A stretch of 64,000 bases of DNA from contig NZ_JAIVLL010000002.1 in assembly GCF_020524625.1 (NCBI RefSeq), forward strand, positions 496,001-560,000, read 5' to 3'. The notes beneath the pieces were generated by a model that searched no databases, had not been told where the DNA came from, and saw only the letters and a list, made by a program, of their open reading frames with translations. Origin of the DNA: Brevundimonas poindexterae. Its GTDB lineage: Bacteria > Pseudomonadota > Alphaproteobacteria > Caulobacterales > Caulobacteraceae. How positions within the stretch are numbered: the stretch's first letter is position 1; every line of letters begins with the position of its first letter. Below are positions 27,069 through 35,605 of the stretch, piece by piece. The position numbers were made by a program, and so were the translations under genes.

Positions 27069-28656
27069 CCCCGGCGAGGCGCGCGAGGACCGGCCCCGGC
27101 CCCGGCGGCTGGTCGGATCGCGCCTCGGCGCGCTGATCCTCGCCCTCAATCTGCTCAGCCTGCTGATCCTGTTCGTGGGGGCCCTGGCCCTCAACGAATG
27201 GCGGCGGGGCCTGATTGAGGCGCGCCAGGACGCCCTGACCGCCCAGGCCGAGCTGCTGGCCAAGGTGCTGGGCGACCGCGAGGCCACCCAGGGCGTGCCC
27301 TATCCTGCGCTCGATCCGTATGAGGCCGGACTGGTGCTGCGCGACACCTTCGTGCCCCGCAATCAGCGGGCGCGCCTGTACGATGCCGACGGCGCACTGG
27401 TGATCGACAGCTATGAGGTCTCCGACACCATCCCGGGCCGGCCGCTCGAGCCCGCCCGGCCCGCCGGCAGCCCCCCCGCCGAGGTCGACCCCGAGCAGAC
27501 CCGACGGGAGTCCGCAAAGCTTGAAGAGGCCCGCATGGCCCTGGCCGGCGAGGTCGAGGCGGCCCTGACCGGCGAACCCCAGGCCCAGCTGCGGCGCTCG
27601 GAAAGCGGCGACCGGGTGGTCTCGGTCTCCATTCCCGTCCGGCACGTGGAAAAGGTGCTGGGCGTGCTGACGCTGGAAGCTGCGGACGTCGACGAGATTC
27701 TGGCAGCCCAGCGCGCGGCCCTGATGCCGTTTGCCATAGTGGCGCTGGTCGTGTCGCTGTTCTCCTCTCTGCTGCTGCACCTGTTCGTGGCGCGGCCGGT
27801 CATGCGGCTGTCGGCGGCGGCGGACAGCGTGCGTCTGGCCCAGACCCGGGCCATTTCCCTGCCCGATCTGGAGGAGCGTCGCGACGAAATCGGCGACCTC
27901 GCCCGGTCGCTGGAGACCATGACGCGCGCCCTGTCCGACCGGATGGAGGCCATCGAGCGCTTCGCCGCCGACGTCTCGCACGAGATCAAGAATCCCCTGA
28001 CCTCGATCCGTTCGGCGCTCGAGACCCTGCCGCTGGTCAAGGCCGAGGCCCAGCGCGAGAAGCTGACCGCCCTGTTGCAACAGGATGTCCGCCGGCTGGA
28101 CCGGCTGATCACGGACATCTCCAATGCCTCGCGGCTGGATGCCGAGCTGGCGCGCGACCGGCCCCGTACCCTGGACCTCGCGGCCCTGCTCACCGACATC
28201 GTCGACGTCTACCGGACCTCCGCCAAGCCGGGGGATGTTCCGCTTGAACTGACCCTTGAGACGACAGGGCCGACCCGCATCATCGGTCGCGACGGGCCGC
28301 TGGGTCAGGTGGTGCGCAACCTGATCGACAATGCGCGCTCCTTCAGCCCGCCCGATGGGTCGGTGCGCATCACCCTCGACCGGCCGGGCGAGGGGTCGCC
28401 CACCCTGCGCATCCGCGTCGAGGACGACGGCCCCGGCATCCCGGAAGAGAACCTCGAGACCGTCTTCCAGCGCTTTTATACCTCGCGGCCCAAGGGGACG
28501 GTATTCGGCACCAACTCCGGCCTCGGCCTGTCGATCGTGCGCCAGATCGTCGAGGCCCACGGCGGCGAGGTCCGGGCCGAGAACATCGTCGACCCGGACA
28601 GCCCCGACAGGGTGGCGGGCGCCCGCTTCACCGTCACACTGCCGACCCGCGCGTGA
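27043..28656 (+). CDS. chvG: Sensor histidine kinase ChvG
   Basis: The roughly 537-residue kinase has an N-terminal membrane helix ([20 protein letters not shown]), a periplasmic domain, a second helix near residue 235, HAMP, the H-box [16 protein letters not shown], and N, G1 and G2 ATP-binding boxes ([30 protein letters not shown]). It phosphorylates ChvI. The start is uncertain: a TTG at 27043 lies within the chvI coding region and no ATG or GTG is available before the first helix. Its stop overlaps hprK (GTGA). Confidence 0.94.
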   Translation: MAIDTAKADPGEAREDRPRPRRLVGSRLGALILALNLLSLLILFVGALALNEWRRGLIEARQDALTAQAELLAKVLGDREATQGVPYPALDPYEAGLVLRDTFVPRNQRARLYDADGALVIDSYEVSDTIPGRPLEPARPAGSPPAEVDPEQTRRESAKLEEARMALAGEVEAALTGEPQAQLRRSESGDRVVSVSIPVRHVEKVLGVLTLEAADVDEILAAQRAALMPFAIVALVVSLFSSLLLHLFVARPVMRLSAAADSVRLAQTRAISLPDLEERRDEIGDLARSLETMTRALSDRMEAIERFAADVSHEIKNPLTSIRSALETLPLVKAEAQREKLTALLQQDVRRLDRLITDISNASRLDAELARDRPRTLDLAALLTDIVDVYRTSAKPGDVPLELTLETTGPTRIIGRDGPLGQVVRNLIDNARSFSPPDGSVRITLDRPGEGSPTLRIRVEDDGPGIPEENLETVFQRFYTSRPKGTVFGTNSGLGLSIVRQIVEAHGGEVRAENIVDPDSPDRVAGARFTVTLPTRA

Positions 28657-29102
28657 CGGGCCCGCGCCAGATCCAGACCACAGTGGTCGCCCGCCCCTCC
28701 GCCGAGGGCTGGGTCGGCGTGGCCCTCAGCGGACCTCCGGGGATGGGCAAGTCGGCACTGGCGCTGGCCCTGATGGGACAGGGTTGGCGGCTGGTCGCCG
28801 ATGACGGCGCGCTCGTCTGGACCAGCGGCGGGCGGCTGTGGGCGCGCGCGCCCGAGCCGACCCGGGGCATGATCGAGGCGCGGGGGCTGGGCATACTGTC
28901 AGTACCCTGTCTGGACCACTGCCGGCTGGCGCTGGCCGTCACCCTGACCGCCGGAGAGCCCGAGCGTCTGCCCGAGCCGACGCAAACCGTGTGGCTGAAT
29001 ATAGCGCTCCCGACCCTCGCGCTCAGGGCCCACAGCACCGCCGCTCCCCGCCTTGTGGCGCTCGCGCTCGCAGAGGCGCTGCGGCGACCCGTCTCACCTT
29101 GA
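28653..29102 (+). CDS. hprK: HPr kinase/phosphorylase, short alphaproteobacterial form
   Basis: The 149-residue protein keeps only the C-terminal catalytic P-loop domain: Walker A SGPPGMGKSALAL, the LVADDGALV motif and GMIEARGLGIL. This matches the short HprK of alphaproteobacteria, which phosphorylates HPr on serine. The GTG at 28653 overlaps the chvG stop by four bases. It lies in the classic order chvI-chvG-hprK-EIIA-HPr. Confidence 0.93.
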   Translation: MTGPRQIQTTVVARPSAEGWVGVALSGPPGMGKSALALALMGQGWRLVADDGALVWTSGGRLWARAPEPTRGMIEARGLGILSVPCLDHCRLALAVTLTAGEPERLPEPTQTVWLNIALPTLALRAHSTAAPRLVALALAEALRRPVSP

Positions 29103-29209
29103 TGCTTTAACCCGGGCCCGCTTTGCCCTATCAAGCGCGGCTTGTGGCCCGGACCGGACGTCCCGGCCGGGGATGCTGTCGGGGCGGAAGCCGTCGTGGT
29201 GAAGGCTGT

Positions 29210-29614
29210 ATGATCGGGCTTGTGATCGTAACCCATGGCGGGCTGGCGTCGGAATTCCTGGCGGCCATGGAGCATGTCGTGGGGCCGCAACGCGGCGTCG
29301 CGGCCATCTGCATCGGGCCGGACGACGACATGGAGCGCCGCCGTCGCGACATCGTCGATGCCGCAGGGGCGGTGAACGACGGGGATGGCGTCATCCTGCT
29401 GACCGACATGTTCGGCGGCACGCCCTCCAACCTCGCCATTTCCGTCATGGAAGAGACCCATGCCGAGGTCATCGCCGGTCTCAACCTGCCCATGCTGATC
29501 AAGCTGGCCAGCGTGCGGGGACGCGAGCCGATGGATGCCTGTGTGGCCCATGCCCAGGACGCCGGCCGCAAATATATCTCGGTCGCCTCGTGGGTGCTGT
29601 CGGGGGACAAATGA
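29210..29614 (+). CDS. PTS EIIA component, mannose family (regulatory)
   Basis: The 134-residue protein has the phosphorylatable His in VTHGGLASEF (about residue 10) and the LLTDMFGGTPSNLA loop typical of EIIA-Man. No EIIB, EIIC or EIID gene is present, so the chain ends in regulation rather than sugar transport. ATG 29210 follows a GAAGG site at about 6 bases. It overlaps ptsH by four bases (ATGA). Confidence 0.93.
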   Translation: MIGLVIVTHGGLASEFLAAMEHVVGPQRGVAAICIGPDDDMERRRRDIVDAAGAVNDGDGVILLTDMFGGTPSNLAISVMEETHAEVIAGLNLPMLIKLASVRGREPMDACVAHAQDAGRKYISVASWVLSGDK

Positions 29615-29904
29615 GCGACGCCGACACTCCGCCGACCGCCAGCACCGTCGTCGACATCTGCAATTCGCGCGGCCTGCATGCTCGCGCCTCGGCGAAATTC
29701 GTGAAACTGGCCTCGGAGTACGAGGCCGACATCCGCGTGACGCGCGACGGGGTCACGGTCAATGCCCTGTCGATCATGGGGCTGCTGACGCTGGGGGCCG
29801 GCAATGGCTGCGGCCTGACGATCGCGGCCGAGGGGCCGGATGCCGAGGCGGCGGTCGCGGCCCTGCGCGATCTGGTGGCCCGCCGCTTTGACGAGGAAAA
29901 CTAG
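29611..29904 (+). CDS. ptsH: Phosphocarrier protein HPr
   Basis: The 97-residue HPr has the His phosphorylation site in NSRGLHARASAKFV and the regulatory region ALSIMGLLTLGAGNG, where the serine after AL is the HprK target. It passes phosphate from enzyme I (not in this window) to EIIA. ATG 29611 overlaps the EIIA stop. Its own TAG shares the tetranucleotide CTAG with the stop of the convergent arsC gene. Confidence 0.95.
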   Translation: MSDADTPPTASTVVDICNSRGLHARASAKFVKLASEYEADIRVTRDGVTVNALSIMGLLTLGAGNGCGLTIAAEGPDAEAAVAALRDLVARRFDEEN

Positions 29905-30248
29905 AGCAGGGCGTCGACGCGCTCGGCGGGGCGGCACAGGGCCGCACCCTTGCCGGTCACCACGATCGGCCGGTTGACCAGGATCGGGTCCTCGACCATT
30001 GCCGCCAGCAGGGCCGCATCGCTGACGTCATCGGCGGTCAGGCCACGTTCCTCAGCCGAGGTCCCGCGCACCCGCAACAGGCCCTTCAGCCCCTCGCCCG
30101 ACCGCGCGGCCAGATCGGTCAGCTGGTCGGCGGTCCAGCCGGCCTTCAGATATTCGACGACCTCGGGCTCGATGCCGGCCGCCCGCACGCGCTCCAGCAC
30201 GGTCCGCGAGGTTCCGCATTTCGGATTGTGGTACACGGTGACGGTCAT
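29901..30248 (-). CDS. arsC: Arsenate reductase (glutaredoxin-coupled ArsC)
   Basis: The 115-residue protein has the ArsC active site NPKCGTSR with Cys11, the YLKAGWT turn, and the anion-binding Arg in ILVNRPIVV and later LCRPAE. Such proteins reduce arsenate with glutathione and glutaredoxin, but many chromosomal copies act on unknown substrates. It lies 38 bases downstream of tRNA-Ala on the same strand with no visible terminator, so it may share that transcript. No other ars gene is adjacent. Confidence 0.93.
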   Translation of the reverse strand: MTVTVYHNPKCGTSRTVLERVRAAGIEPEVVEYLKAGWTADQLTDLAARSGEGLKGLLRVRGTSAEERGLTADDVSDAALLAAMVEDPILVNRPIVVTGKGAALCRPAERVDALL

Positions 30249-30285
30249 GACGGCCCTTCTGTCAGGGTCATTCCGGATGGGCGCC

Positions 30286-30361
<76 letters not shown>

Positions 30362-30512
30362 GATCCATGCTCGGGCACAGGCGAGCGCGGGACATAGGCG
30401 GGCAGGGCTTGTGGTGTCAATGGCGTCGTGCGTCAGCTCGCCCTTGGACGCCGCGACCGGCTCAGGCTAGAAGCGGTCAACCCGTTCCCCGCCATTGCCG
30501 AAAAGGATCGAC

Positions 30513-30836
30513 ATGGGCACCGCCATCGCCGGATTCATCTGCTTTCTGGTCGACTCCGTCTTCATGCTTCTGTGGCTGGCGATCATCGTGTCGGCGGTCA
30601 TGAGCTGGCTGTTCGCCTTCGATGTGATCAACTATCGCAACCGGTTCGTGGGTCAGCTGGCCTATTTTCTGGACAGCGTTACGGCCCCGATCCTGGCCCC
30701 GCTGCGGAGCATCATTCCGTCGCTGGGCGGGATCGACATCACGCCGATCATCGCCCTGCTGATCATTTCCGGCATCCGCAGCTACATCCTGCCGGCCAGC
30801 TGCACGGCCCTCTACCAGTTGCTGGGCGGATTCTGA
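30513..30836 (+). CDS. YggT family membrane protein
   Basis: The 107-residue protein has two hydrophobic regions, residues 5-35 and 70-95, joined by the family motif [26 protein letters not shown]. YggT proteins are thought to act in membrane or cell-envelope integrity and sometimes in osmotic tolerance. ATG 30513 follows AAGGA. In many genomes it neighbours the DUF167 gene, which here lies at 8146. Confidence 0.9.
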   Translation: MGTAIAGFICFLVDSVFMLLWLAIIVSAVMSWLFAFDVINYRNRFVGQLAYFLDSVTAPILAPLRSIIPSLGGIDITPIIALLIISGIRSYILPASCTALYQLLGGF

Positions 30837-30931
30837 TGCATCGGGGCCACGCGGGGGTGCTTCCTTGCGGCGCCCCGAACGCCTAAGGTGCCCCTCCCCC
30901 GGCGCCCCGGCGCCCACGAATTTCGAAGGTC

Positions 30932-31810
30932 ATGACCACGATCAGGACGGTCGCCATCATCGGCGCGGGACAGATGGGATCGGGCATTGCCCAGGCGGTG
31001 GCCCTCGGGGGCTATGCGGTCAGCCTGTATGACGTGGACCCCGCGCGCCTGCCGCTGGCGCACGGGGTGATCGCCGAAAGCCTGGCCCGCCGCGTCGAGC
31101 GTAACGACCTGTCGGCCGACGAGGCCCAGGCCGTTCTGGGCCGCATCACTGATGCCCCGGACCTCGAGACCGTCGGTCGCGCCGATCTCGTGATCGAGGC
31201 CGCGGTCGAGGACGAGGCCGTCAAGACCGAAATCCTGAAGTCGCTGACGCCCCATCTGGGGGCGGAGACGCTGGTCGCCTCCAACACTTCGTCCATCTCG
31301 ATCACGCGGTTGGCCTCGGCGACCGACCGGCCCGGGCGCTTCATCGGCCTGCACTTTATGAAGCCGGCGCCGGCCATGCGTCTGGTGGAGATCATTCGCG
31401 GCATCGCCACCTCGGCCGACACCTATGAGGCGGCCGTCGCCTTCGCCGAATCGCTGGGCAAGACCACGACCAATGCCGAGGACTTCCCGGCCTTCATCGT
31501 GAACCGCATTCTGGTGCCGATGATCAATGAGGCGATCTACACCCTGTACGAGGGCGTGGGCGGCGTGGCCTCGATCGACAAGGCGCTCAAGCTGGGGGCG
31601 AACCACCCCATGGGCCCGCTGGAACTGGCCGACTTCATGGGGCTGGACGTCGTTCTGGCCATCATGAATGTGCTGTACGACGGGCTGGCCGACAGCAAAT
31701 ACCGTCCCTGCCCGCTGCTGGTGAAATATGTCGAGGCCGGCTGGCTGGGCCGCAAGTCCGGGCGCGGCTTCTACGACTATTCCGGCGAGACCCCGGTGCC
31801 GACCCGATGA
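30932..31810 (+). CDS. 3-hydroxybutyryl-CoA dehydrogenase
   Basis: The 292-residue enzyme oxidises 3-hydroxyacyl-CoA with NAD. It has the Rossmann loop VAIIGAGQMGSGIAQ, catalytic His in GLHFMKPAPAMRLVEII, the conserved NRI and PMINEAIY segment, and the DFMGLDVVLAIM C-terminal domain. It is the short, monofunctional type. The downstream membrane protein gene overlaps its stop by four bases (ATGA). It may work in butanoate or PHB metabolism, with the PHB depolymerase at 46424. Confidence 0.95.
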   Translation: MTTIRTVAIIGAGQMGSGIAQAVALGGYAVSLYDVDPARLPLAHGVIAESLARRVERNDLSADEAQAVLGRITDAPDLETVGRADLVIEAAVEDEAVKTEILKSLTPHLGAETLVASNTSSISITRLASATDRPGRFIGLHFMKPAPAMRLVEIIRGIATSADTYEAAVAFAESLGKTTTNAEDFPAFIVNRILVPMINEAIYTLYEGVGGVASIDKALKLGANHPMGPLELADFMGLDVVLAIMNVLYDGLADSKYRPCPLLVKYVEAGWLGRKSGRGFYDYSGETPVPTR

Positions 31811-32376
31811 AGACCCGTTTCGAACGACCCGAGGATCTGCCCGGCCAGCGCCAGGTGACCTGGCGCCCGTCCGGAGGCTGGATCGCGCTGGCGGCCGTAC
31901 TCGGCATCGCCTGGCCGCCGCTGATCCTGACCTTCATAAAATGGCCGCCCCAGACCTGGATCGACGGCCTCAACACCGACTGGCGCATTCTGGTGCTGGC
32001 CGTGGGCGTGGTGGCTGTGCCGGCCTGTCTGTGGCTGCTGGCCAAGGAGCGCGAGCGCACCGGGCGCCCCGCGACGCGGCTTGGGATCGTGTGGCGCTTC
32101 ATGTTCTACGGAGGGCTGCTGGCAGCGGCCCTGCAGGCCTTCAATGCCCTGGTCCTGTCGGGCATCGGCGCCTTCCGCTCGGCCGACATCGGTCAGGCCC
32201 TGGGCTATGCCGAGACGGCGCTGCTGATCTTTGGCGTGGGCGGGGTGCCGCTCGCGATCCTCGTGGGGATCAGCTACGCCCTTTGGGCGGGCCTGTGCGC
32301 CGCCTTCCTCGCCTTCATGCCGCGCAATGCGCCGGTCCGGAACCGGCTGGGTGTCATGGGATCCGACGCCTCCTGA
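31807..32376 (+). CDS. Integral membrane protein of unknown function
   Basis: The 189-residue product has about four hydrophobic segments (residues 25-46, 60-80, 97-118, 135-165) and a basic C-terminus. No motif is recognised. It overlaps the 3-hydroxybutyryl-CoA dehydrogenase gene by four bases, so it is translated with it. Confidence 0.75.
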   Translation: MKTRFERPEDLPGQRQVTWRPSGGWIALAAVLGIAWPPLILTFIKWPPQTWIDGLNTDWRILVLAVGVVAVPACLWLLAKERERTGRPATRLGIVWRFMFYGGLLAAALQAFNALVLSGIGAFRSADIGQALGYAETALLIFGVGGVPLAILVGISYALWAGLCAAFLAFMPRNAPVRNRLGVMGSDAS

Positions 32377-32468
32377 CACCGGGAGACAAGGTTACAGGGA
32401 ATTTAGTTTCCTGAACGCCTTCCGGCTGCGACGGTCCGCCCGGCAAATTTCATGTCGGGGGCGACATC

Positions 32469-33716
32469 ATGACCACTGCAGACCTGCACAGCGGGCCAGG
32501 GCTGGACGCGCTTCGGCCCGTCGCACCCAAGGACCGCATCTTCAACCTCGACATGCTGCGGGGCTGGGCCATCCTCGGCATTCTGGCGGTCAATGCGATC
32601 GCCTTTGCCTGGCCGGCCGCCCTGACCATGGCCGAGGCGCCGCCCCCCCTCAATGCGAGCCATGCCGACACGATCGGCGTCTGGGTCATTGACGTCTTCT
32701 TTGCCGACAAGATGCGGACGCTGTTCACCCTTCTGTTCGGGGTCTCCGTCTTTCTGGTGGGCGGCGAGCGCAGCGATCTGGACCGGGGGGCCCTGCTCCG
32801 GCGCCGTCTGGGCTGGCTTGCCCTGATCGGTGCCCTGCACGGGGCGCTGCTGTGGTTCGGCGATATCCTGCTGCTTTATGCCGTCTCCGGCTTCATCTTC
32901 CTGATGTTCCGCTCGTGGTCGGCCCGTCGACTGCTCTGGGTCGGCGGAGGCGTAACCCTGCTCTGGGCCCTTCTCGCCATCGGTATGTACTGGGGCATGG
33001 CCAATCTGCCCCCCGAGTTCGCGAGCAAGATGGCGGAGGGAATGCCGACCGCGAACCCCGACCGGATCCAGGCAGCCGTCGATACCTACCGCTCCGGCTG
33101 GCCGGCCGGATGGATCGCCAACTTCATGGTCTGGATCAGTTTCCTGTTCCCGATGGCGATCATGACCGTTGTGACGGTCCCCCTGATGATGCTCGGCCTT
33201 GGCCTCTACAAGTCGGGCTACCTGACCGGCCAGTCGCCGATGTGGGTCTATCTGACTGTTCTGGTGGTCGGGGGCGCCAACCTGGCGCTGTCGGCGATCT
33301 GGGGCTGGCAGGCCGCCATGGCGCCGGACGGGGTCGACCCGACCGGCGGGTGGGCCCACGCCTCGACCGGCGCCGCGCCGCTGGTCACTCTCTTCTATGT
33401 CACCGCCCTCATCCTGCTGACGAAGTTCGGGCTGAAGGCCGTGACCGCCGTGTTCGTGCCGGTCGGTCGCATGGCCTTTACCAACTATCTGACCCAGACC
33501 CTGATCATGGTGACCCTCTACTATGCGCCGTGGGGGCCGTTGTGGTTCGGCACGCACACCACCTCGCAGATGTGGATGGTGGTCGGGGTGATCTGGGTGG
33601 CCCAGCTGCTGTGGTCGCCGCTGTGGCTGTCCATGTTCCGCATGGGACCGCTGGAGTGGGTCTGGCGCTGCCTGACCTACGGCCGGATGGTGCGCCTGTC
33701 GAAGGGCGGAGACTGA
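32469..33716 (+). CDS. DUF418 family membrane protein (YeiB-like)
   Basis: The 415-residue protein has about eight membrane helices. It opens with RIFNLDMLRGWAILGILAVN, the start motif of the acyltransferase-like YeiB family, and includes a TLFTLLFGVSVFLVGG segment. The C-terminal DUF418 domain has GRMAFTNYLTQTLIM and ends in a PLEWVWRCLTYGR signature. A role in envelope or transport is suspected in the family, but no reaction is established. Confidence 0.92.
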   Translation: MTTADLHSGPGLDALRPVAPKDRIFNLDMLRGWAILGILAVNAIAFAWPAALTMAEAPPPLNASHADTIGVWVIDVFFADKMRTLFTLLFGVSVFLVGGERSDLDRGALLRRRLGWLALIGALHGALLWFGDILLLYAVSGFIFLMFRSWSARRLLWVGGGVTLLWALLAIGMYWGMANLPPEFASKMAEGMPTANPDRIQAAVDTYRSGWPAGWIANFMVWISFLFPMAIMTVVTVPLMMLGLGLYKSGYLTGQSPMWVYLTVLVVGGANLALSAIWGWQAAMAPDGVDPTGGWAHASTGAAPLVTLFYVTALILLTKFGLKAVTAVFVPVGRMAFTNYLTQTLIMVTLYYAPWGPLWFGTHTTSQMWMVVGVIWVAQLLWSPLWLSMFRMGPLEWVWRCLTYGRMVRLSKGGD

Positions 33717-33763
33717 CCGGCGGCCGCATTGCGGGACGGGGGGCGATGGCGTAATCGCCCCCC

Positions 33764-35281
33764 ATGAGCACCGACACGCCCGATGACGCCCCGAACGCCG
33801 AAGCCGCCCGTCCCGAAGCGCGGGGTCCACGGGGATTTCAGGACCGTCGTGGACCCGACCTGATCGCCGAACGTCGCATCGTCGAGCGGGTCTCGGCCGT
33901 CTATGAGCGGTGGGGTTTCGAGCCGCTCGAGACCTCGGCCTTTGAGTATGCCGACGCCCTCGGCAAATTCCTGCCGGACGCCGACCGCCCGAACGAGGGT
34001 GTGTTCGCCCTGCAGGACGACGACGACCAGTGGATGGCCCTGCGCTACGACCTGACGGCGCCGCTCGCCCGCTATGCCGCCCAGAACTGGGAGACCCTGC
34101 CCAAACCGTTCCGGCGCTATGCCTTCGGGCCCGTCTGGCGCAACGAAAAGCCGGGCCCGGGGCGCTTTCGCGAGTTCATCCAGTGCGATGCCGATACGGT
34201 CGGCTCGGACCGGCCCGAGGCGGATGCCGAAATCCTGGCCCTCGCGGTCGAGGGGCTGACGGCGGCGGGGCTGGACCGCGACCAGGCCCAGATCAAGGTC
34301 TCGAACCGCAAGCTGTTCGACGGCCTGTTCACGGCCGGCGGCATCGACGATCCGGCCCGGCGCCTGACCGCGCTCCGGGCCATCGACAAGTTTGACCGCC
34401 TGGGCTGGGAGGGCGTCGCCGCCCTGCTGGGCGAGGGCCGTCTGGACGAGTCGGGTGACTATACCAAGGGGGCCCAGTTGCCCGGACCGCTGATCGCCAC
34501 GATCGAGCGGTTCCTCGCATCGGCGGGCGACGCCGCCCTCAGCCGGGCCGACACCCTGTCCGCGATCGCCCGCGCCGGGGACCTGGGGGCCGAGGGGGAT
34601 CAGGCCCTGAAGGAACTGCAGGCCGTCGACACGGCGCTGGGCCTGATGGGGGTGGATGAGGCGGCCGTCCGGTTCGACCCGACCGTGGTGCGGGGGCTCG
34701 AGTATTACACGGGTGTGGTGTTCGAGGCCGAGCTGCTGCTGCCCACCACCGACGAGAAGGGCCGGCCGGTGCGCTTCGGCTCGATCGGAGGCGGCGGGCG
34801 CTATGATGATCTGGTCGCGCGTTTCACCGGCCAGAGCGTGCCGGCGACGGGCTTTTCCTTCGGTGTCTCGCGCCTCGCCGCCGCCCTGCGGGCCAGCGGC
34901 CGGGACCCGGCGGGCGAAGTGCGCGGGCCGGTCGTGGTGATCGCCTTCTCGGACACCGACATGCCCCACTATCTGGGCGCGGTGGCCGAGCTGCGCGCCG
35001 CCGGCATCGCTGCCGAACTCTATCTCGGCCGGGCAGGCATGAAGGCCCAGATGAAGTATGCCGACCGCCGGGGCGCGCCCGTGGTGGTCCTGTTGGGCGG
35101 CGACGAGATTGCCTCGGGGCAGGTCACTCTCAAGGACCTCGACGCCGGGCGCCGGCTGTCGCAGGCGGTCTCGGACAATGCCGAATGGAAACAGGCGCGT
35201 CCGGGCCAGCAGACCCTGCCGAGAGGCGAGATGGTCGCCGCCATCCGGGCCATTCTCGAAGGATCGTCAATAAGCGGCTGA
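33764..35281 (+). CDS. hisS: Histidyl-tRNA synthetase
   Basis: The 505-residue class II synthetase charges tRNA-His. Motif 1 is in the N-terminal helix, motif 2 in PFRRYAFGPVWRNEKPGPGRFREFIQCDADTVG, the HisA motif in VVRGLEYYTGVVFEAE (about residue 309), and motif 3 in GFSFGVSRLAAAL. A C-terminal anticodon-binding domain follows. It is not HisZ, because it has the full anticodon-binding domain and catalytic motifs. A small-RNA candidate begins about 95 bases after its stop. Confidence 0.96.
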   Translation: MSTDTPDDAPNAEAARPEARGPRGFQDRRGPDLIAERRIVERVSAVYERWGFEPLETSAFEYADALGKFLPDADRPNEGVFALQDDDDQWMALRYDLTAPLARYAAQNWETLPKPFRRYAFGPVWRNEKPGPGRFREFIQCDADTVGSDRPEADAEILALAVEGLTAAGLDRDQAQIKVSNRKLFDGLFTAGGIDDPARRLTALRAIDKFDRLGWEGVAALLGEGRLDESGDYTKGAQLPGPLIATIERFLASAGDAALSRADTLSAIARAGDLGAEGDQALKELQAVDTALGLMGVDEAAVRFDPTVVRGLEYYTGVVFEAELLLPTTDEKGRPVRFGSIGGGGRYDDLVARFTGQSVPATGFSFGVSRLAAALRASGRDPAGEVRGPVVVIAFSDTDMPHYLGAVAELRAAGIAAELYLGRAGMKAQMKYADRRGAPVVVLLGGDEIASGQVTLKDLDAGRRLSQAVSDNAEWKQARPGQQTLPRGEMVAAIRAILEGSSISG

Positions 35282-35341
35282 TCCGAAGGCTGACTTATCG
35301 ACGATCAGTCAAGAAAATGGCGGATTTCGCCTTGGCTTTGA

Positions 35342-35369
35342 TTGACTTGGCCGGTCCGGATCGTATGAA
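35342..35369 (+). promoter_or_regulatory. Predicted sigma-70-type promoter for the small RNA after hisS
   Basis: TTGACT (35342-35347) and TATGAA (35364-35369) are separated by 16 bases. They read into the structured RNA that starts around 35376. The promoter is inferred from hexamer matches only. Confidence 0.5.
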
Positions 35370-35375
35370 TGAACC

Positions 35376-35496
35376 ACTCGAAGCGCGCGACGCGGTGCGA
35401 CGCGCAAACTTCGTAGGCGTTTCGGGGAGGAAACGTCCGCTCCTAGACGAGCGAGAAGAAGCCCGCCGCGATGTATCCCCCGCGGCGGGCTTTTTT
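35376..35496 (+). ncRNA. Candidate small RNA of about 120 nt with four stem-loops
   Basis: Between hisS and the M13 peptidase lies a run of contiguous stem-loops in the plus direction. Hairpin 1 (35379-35413) pairs CGAAG/CTTCG and GCGCG/CGCGC. Hairpin 2 (35418-35435) pairs CGTTTC/GAAACG around a GGGGAG loop. Hairpin 3 (35438-35453) pairs CGCTC/GAGCG. The last is an intrinsic terminator ending in six T. A matched promoter stands just ahead. The one open frame across it (ATG 35366) runs through the terminator stem and looks non-coding. No known RNA family is recognised. Confidence 0.6.
35459..35496 (+). terminator. Intrinsic terminator of the small RNA
   Basis: A 12-bp stem (AAGCCCGCCGCG with CGCGGCGGGCTT), a 10-base loop and six T residues follow. 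Its distance from hisS and the promoter in between suggest it ends the small RNA, and possibly hisS read-through. Confidence 0.85.
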
Positions 35497-35553
35497 CATG
35501 CCTGAAACCCAACGCGCGCCAGGCCACCTCGAAGGCGGCCCTCTGCGCCCATG

Positions 35554-35584
35554 AAAAAGGGGGCCGCCCCTGCGGGCAGCCCCC
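35554..35584 (-). terminator. Intrinsic terminator of the M13 peptidase gene
   Basis: On the minus strand, GGGGGCTGCCC pairs with GGGCGGCCCCC across a GCAG loop and is followed by five T residues. It lies 20-50 bases after the peptidase stop. Confidence 0.88.
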
Positions 35585-35605
35585 TCTTCCAGTCTGCGAT
35601 GGCGA

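Noticed and set aside
35424..35442. GAGGAAACGTCC resembling the RNase P P4 core (GAGGAAAGTCC)
   Set aside because: The unit is only about 120 nt and lacks the other conserved RNase P elements.
35366..35503. Short reading frame across the small RNA (MNEPLEARD...)
   Set aside because: It runs through the terminator stem and T-run, which would not be transcribed through efficiently, and has no ribosome site.
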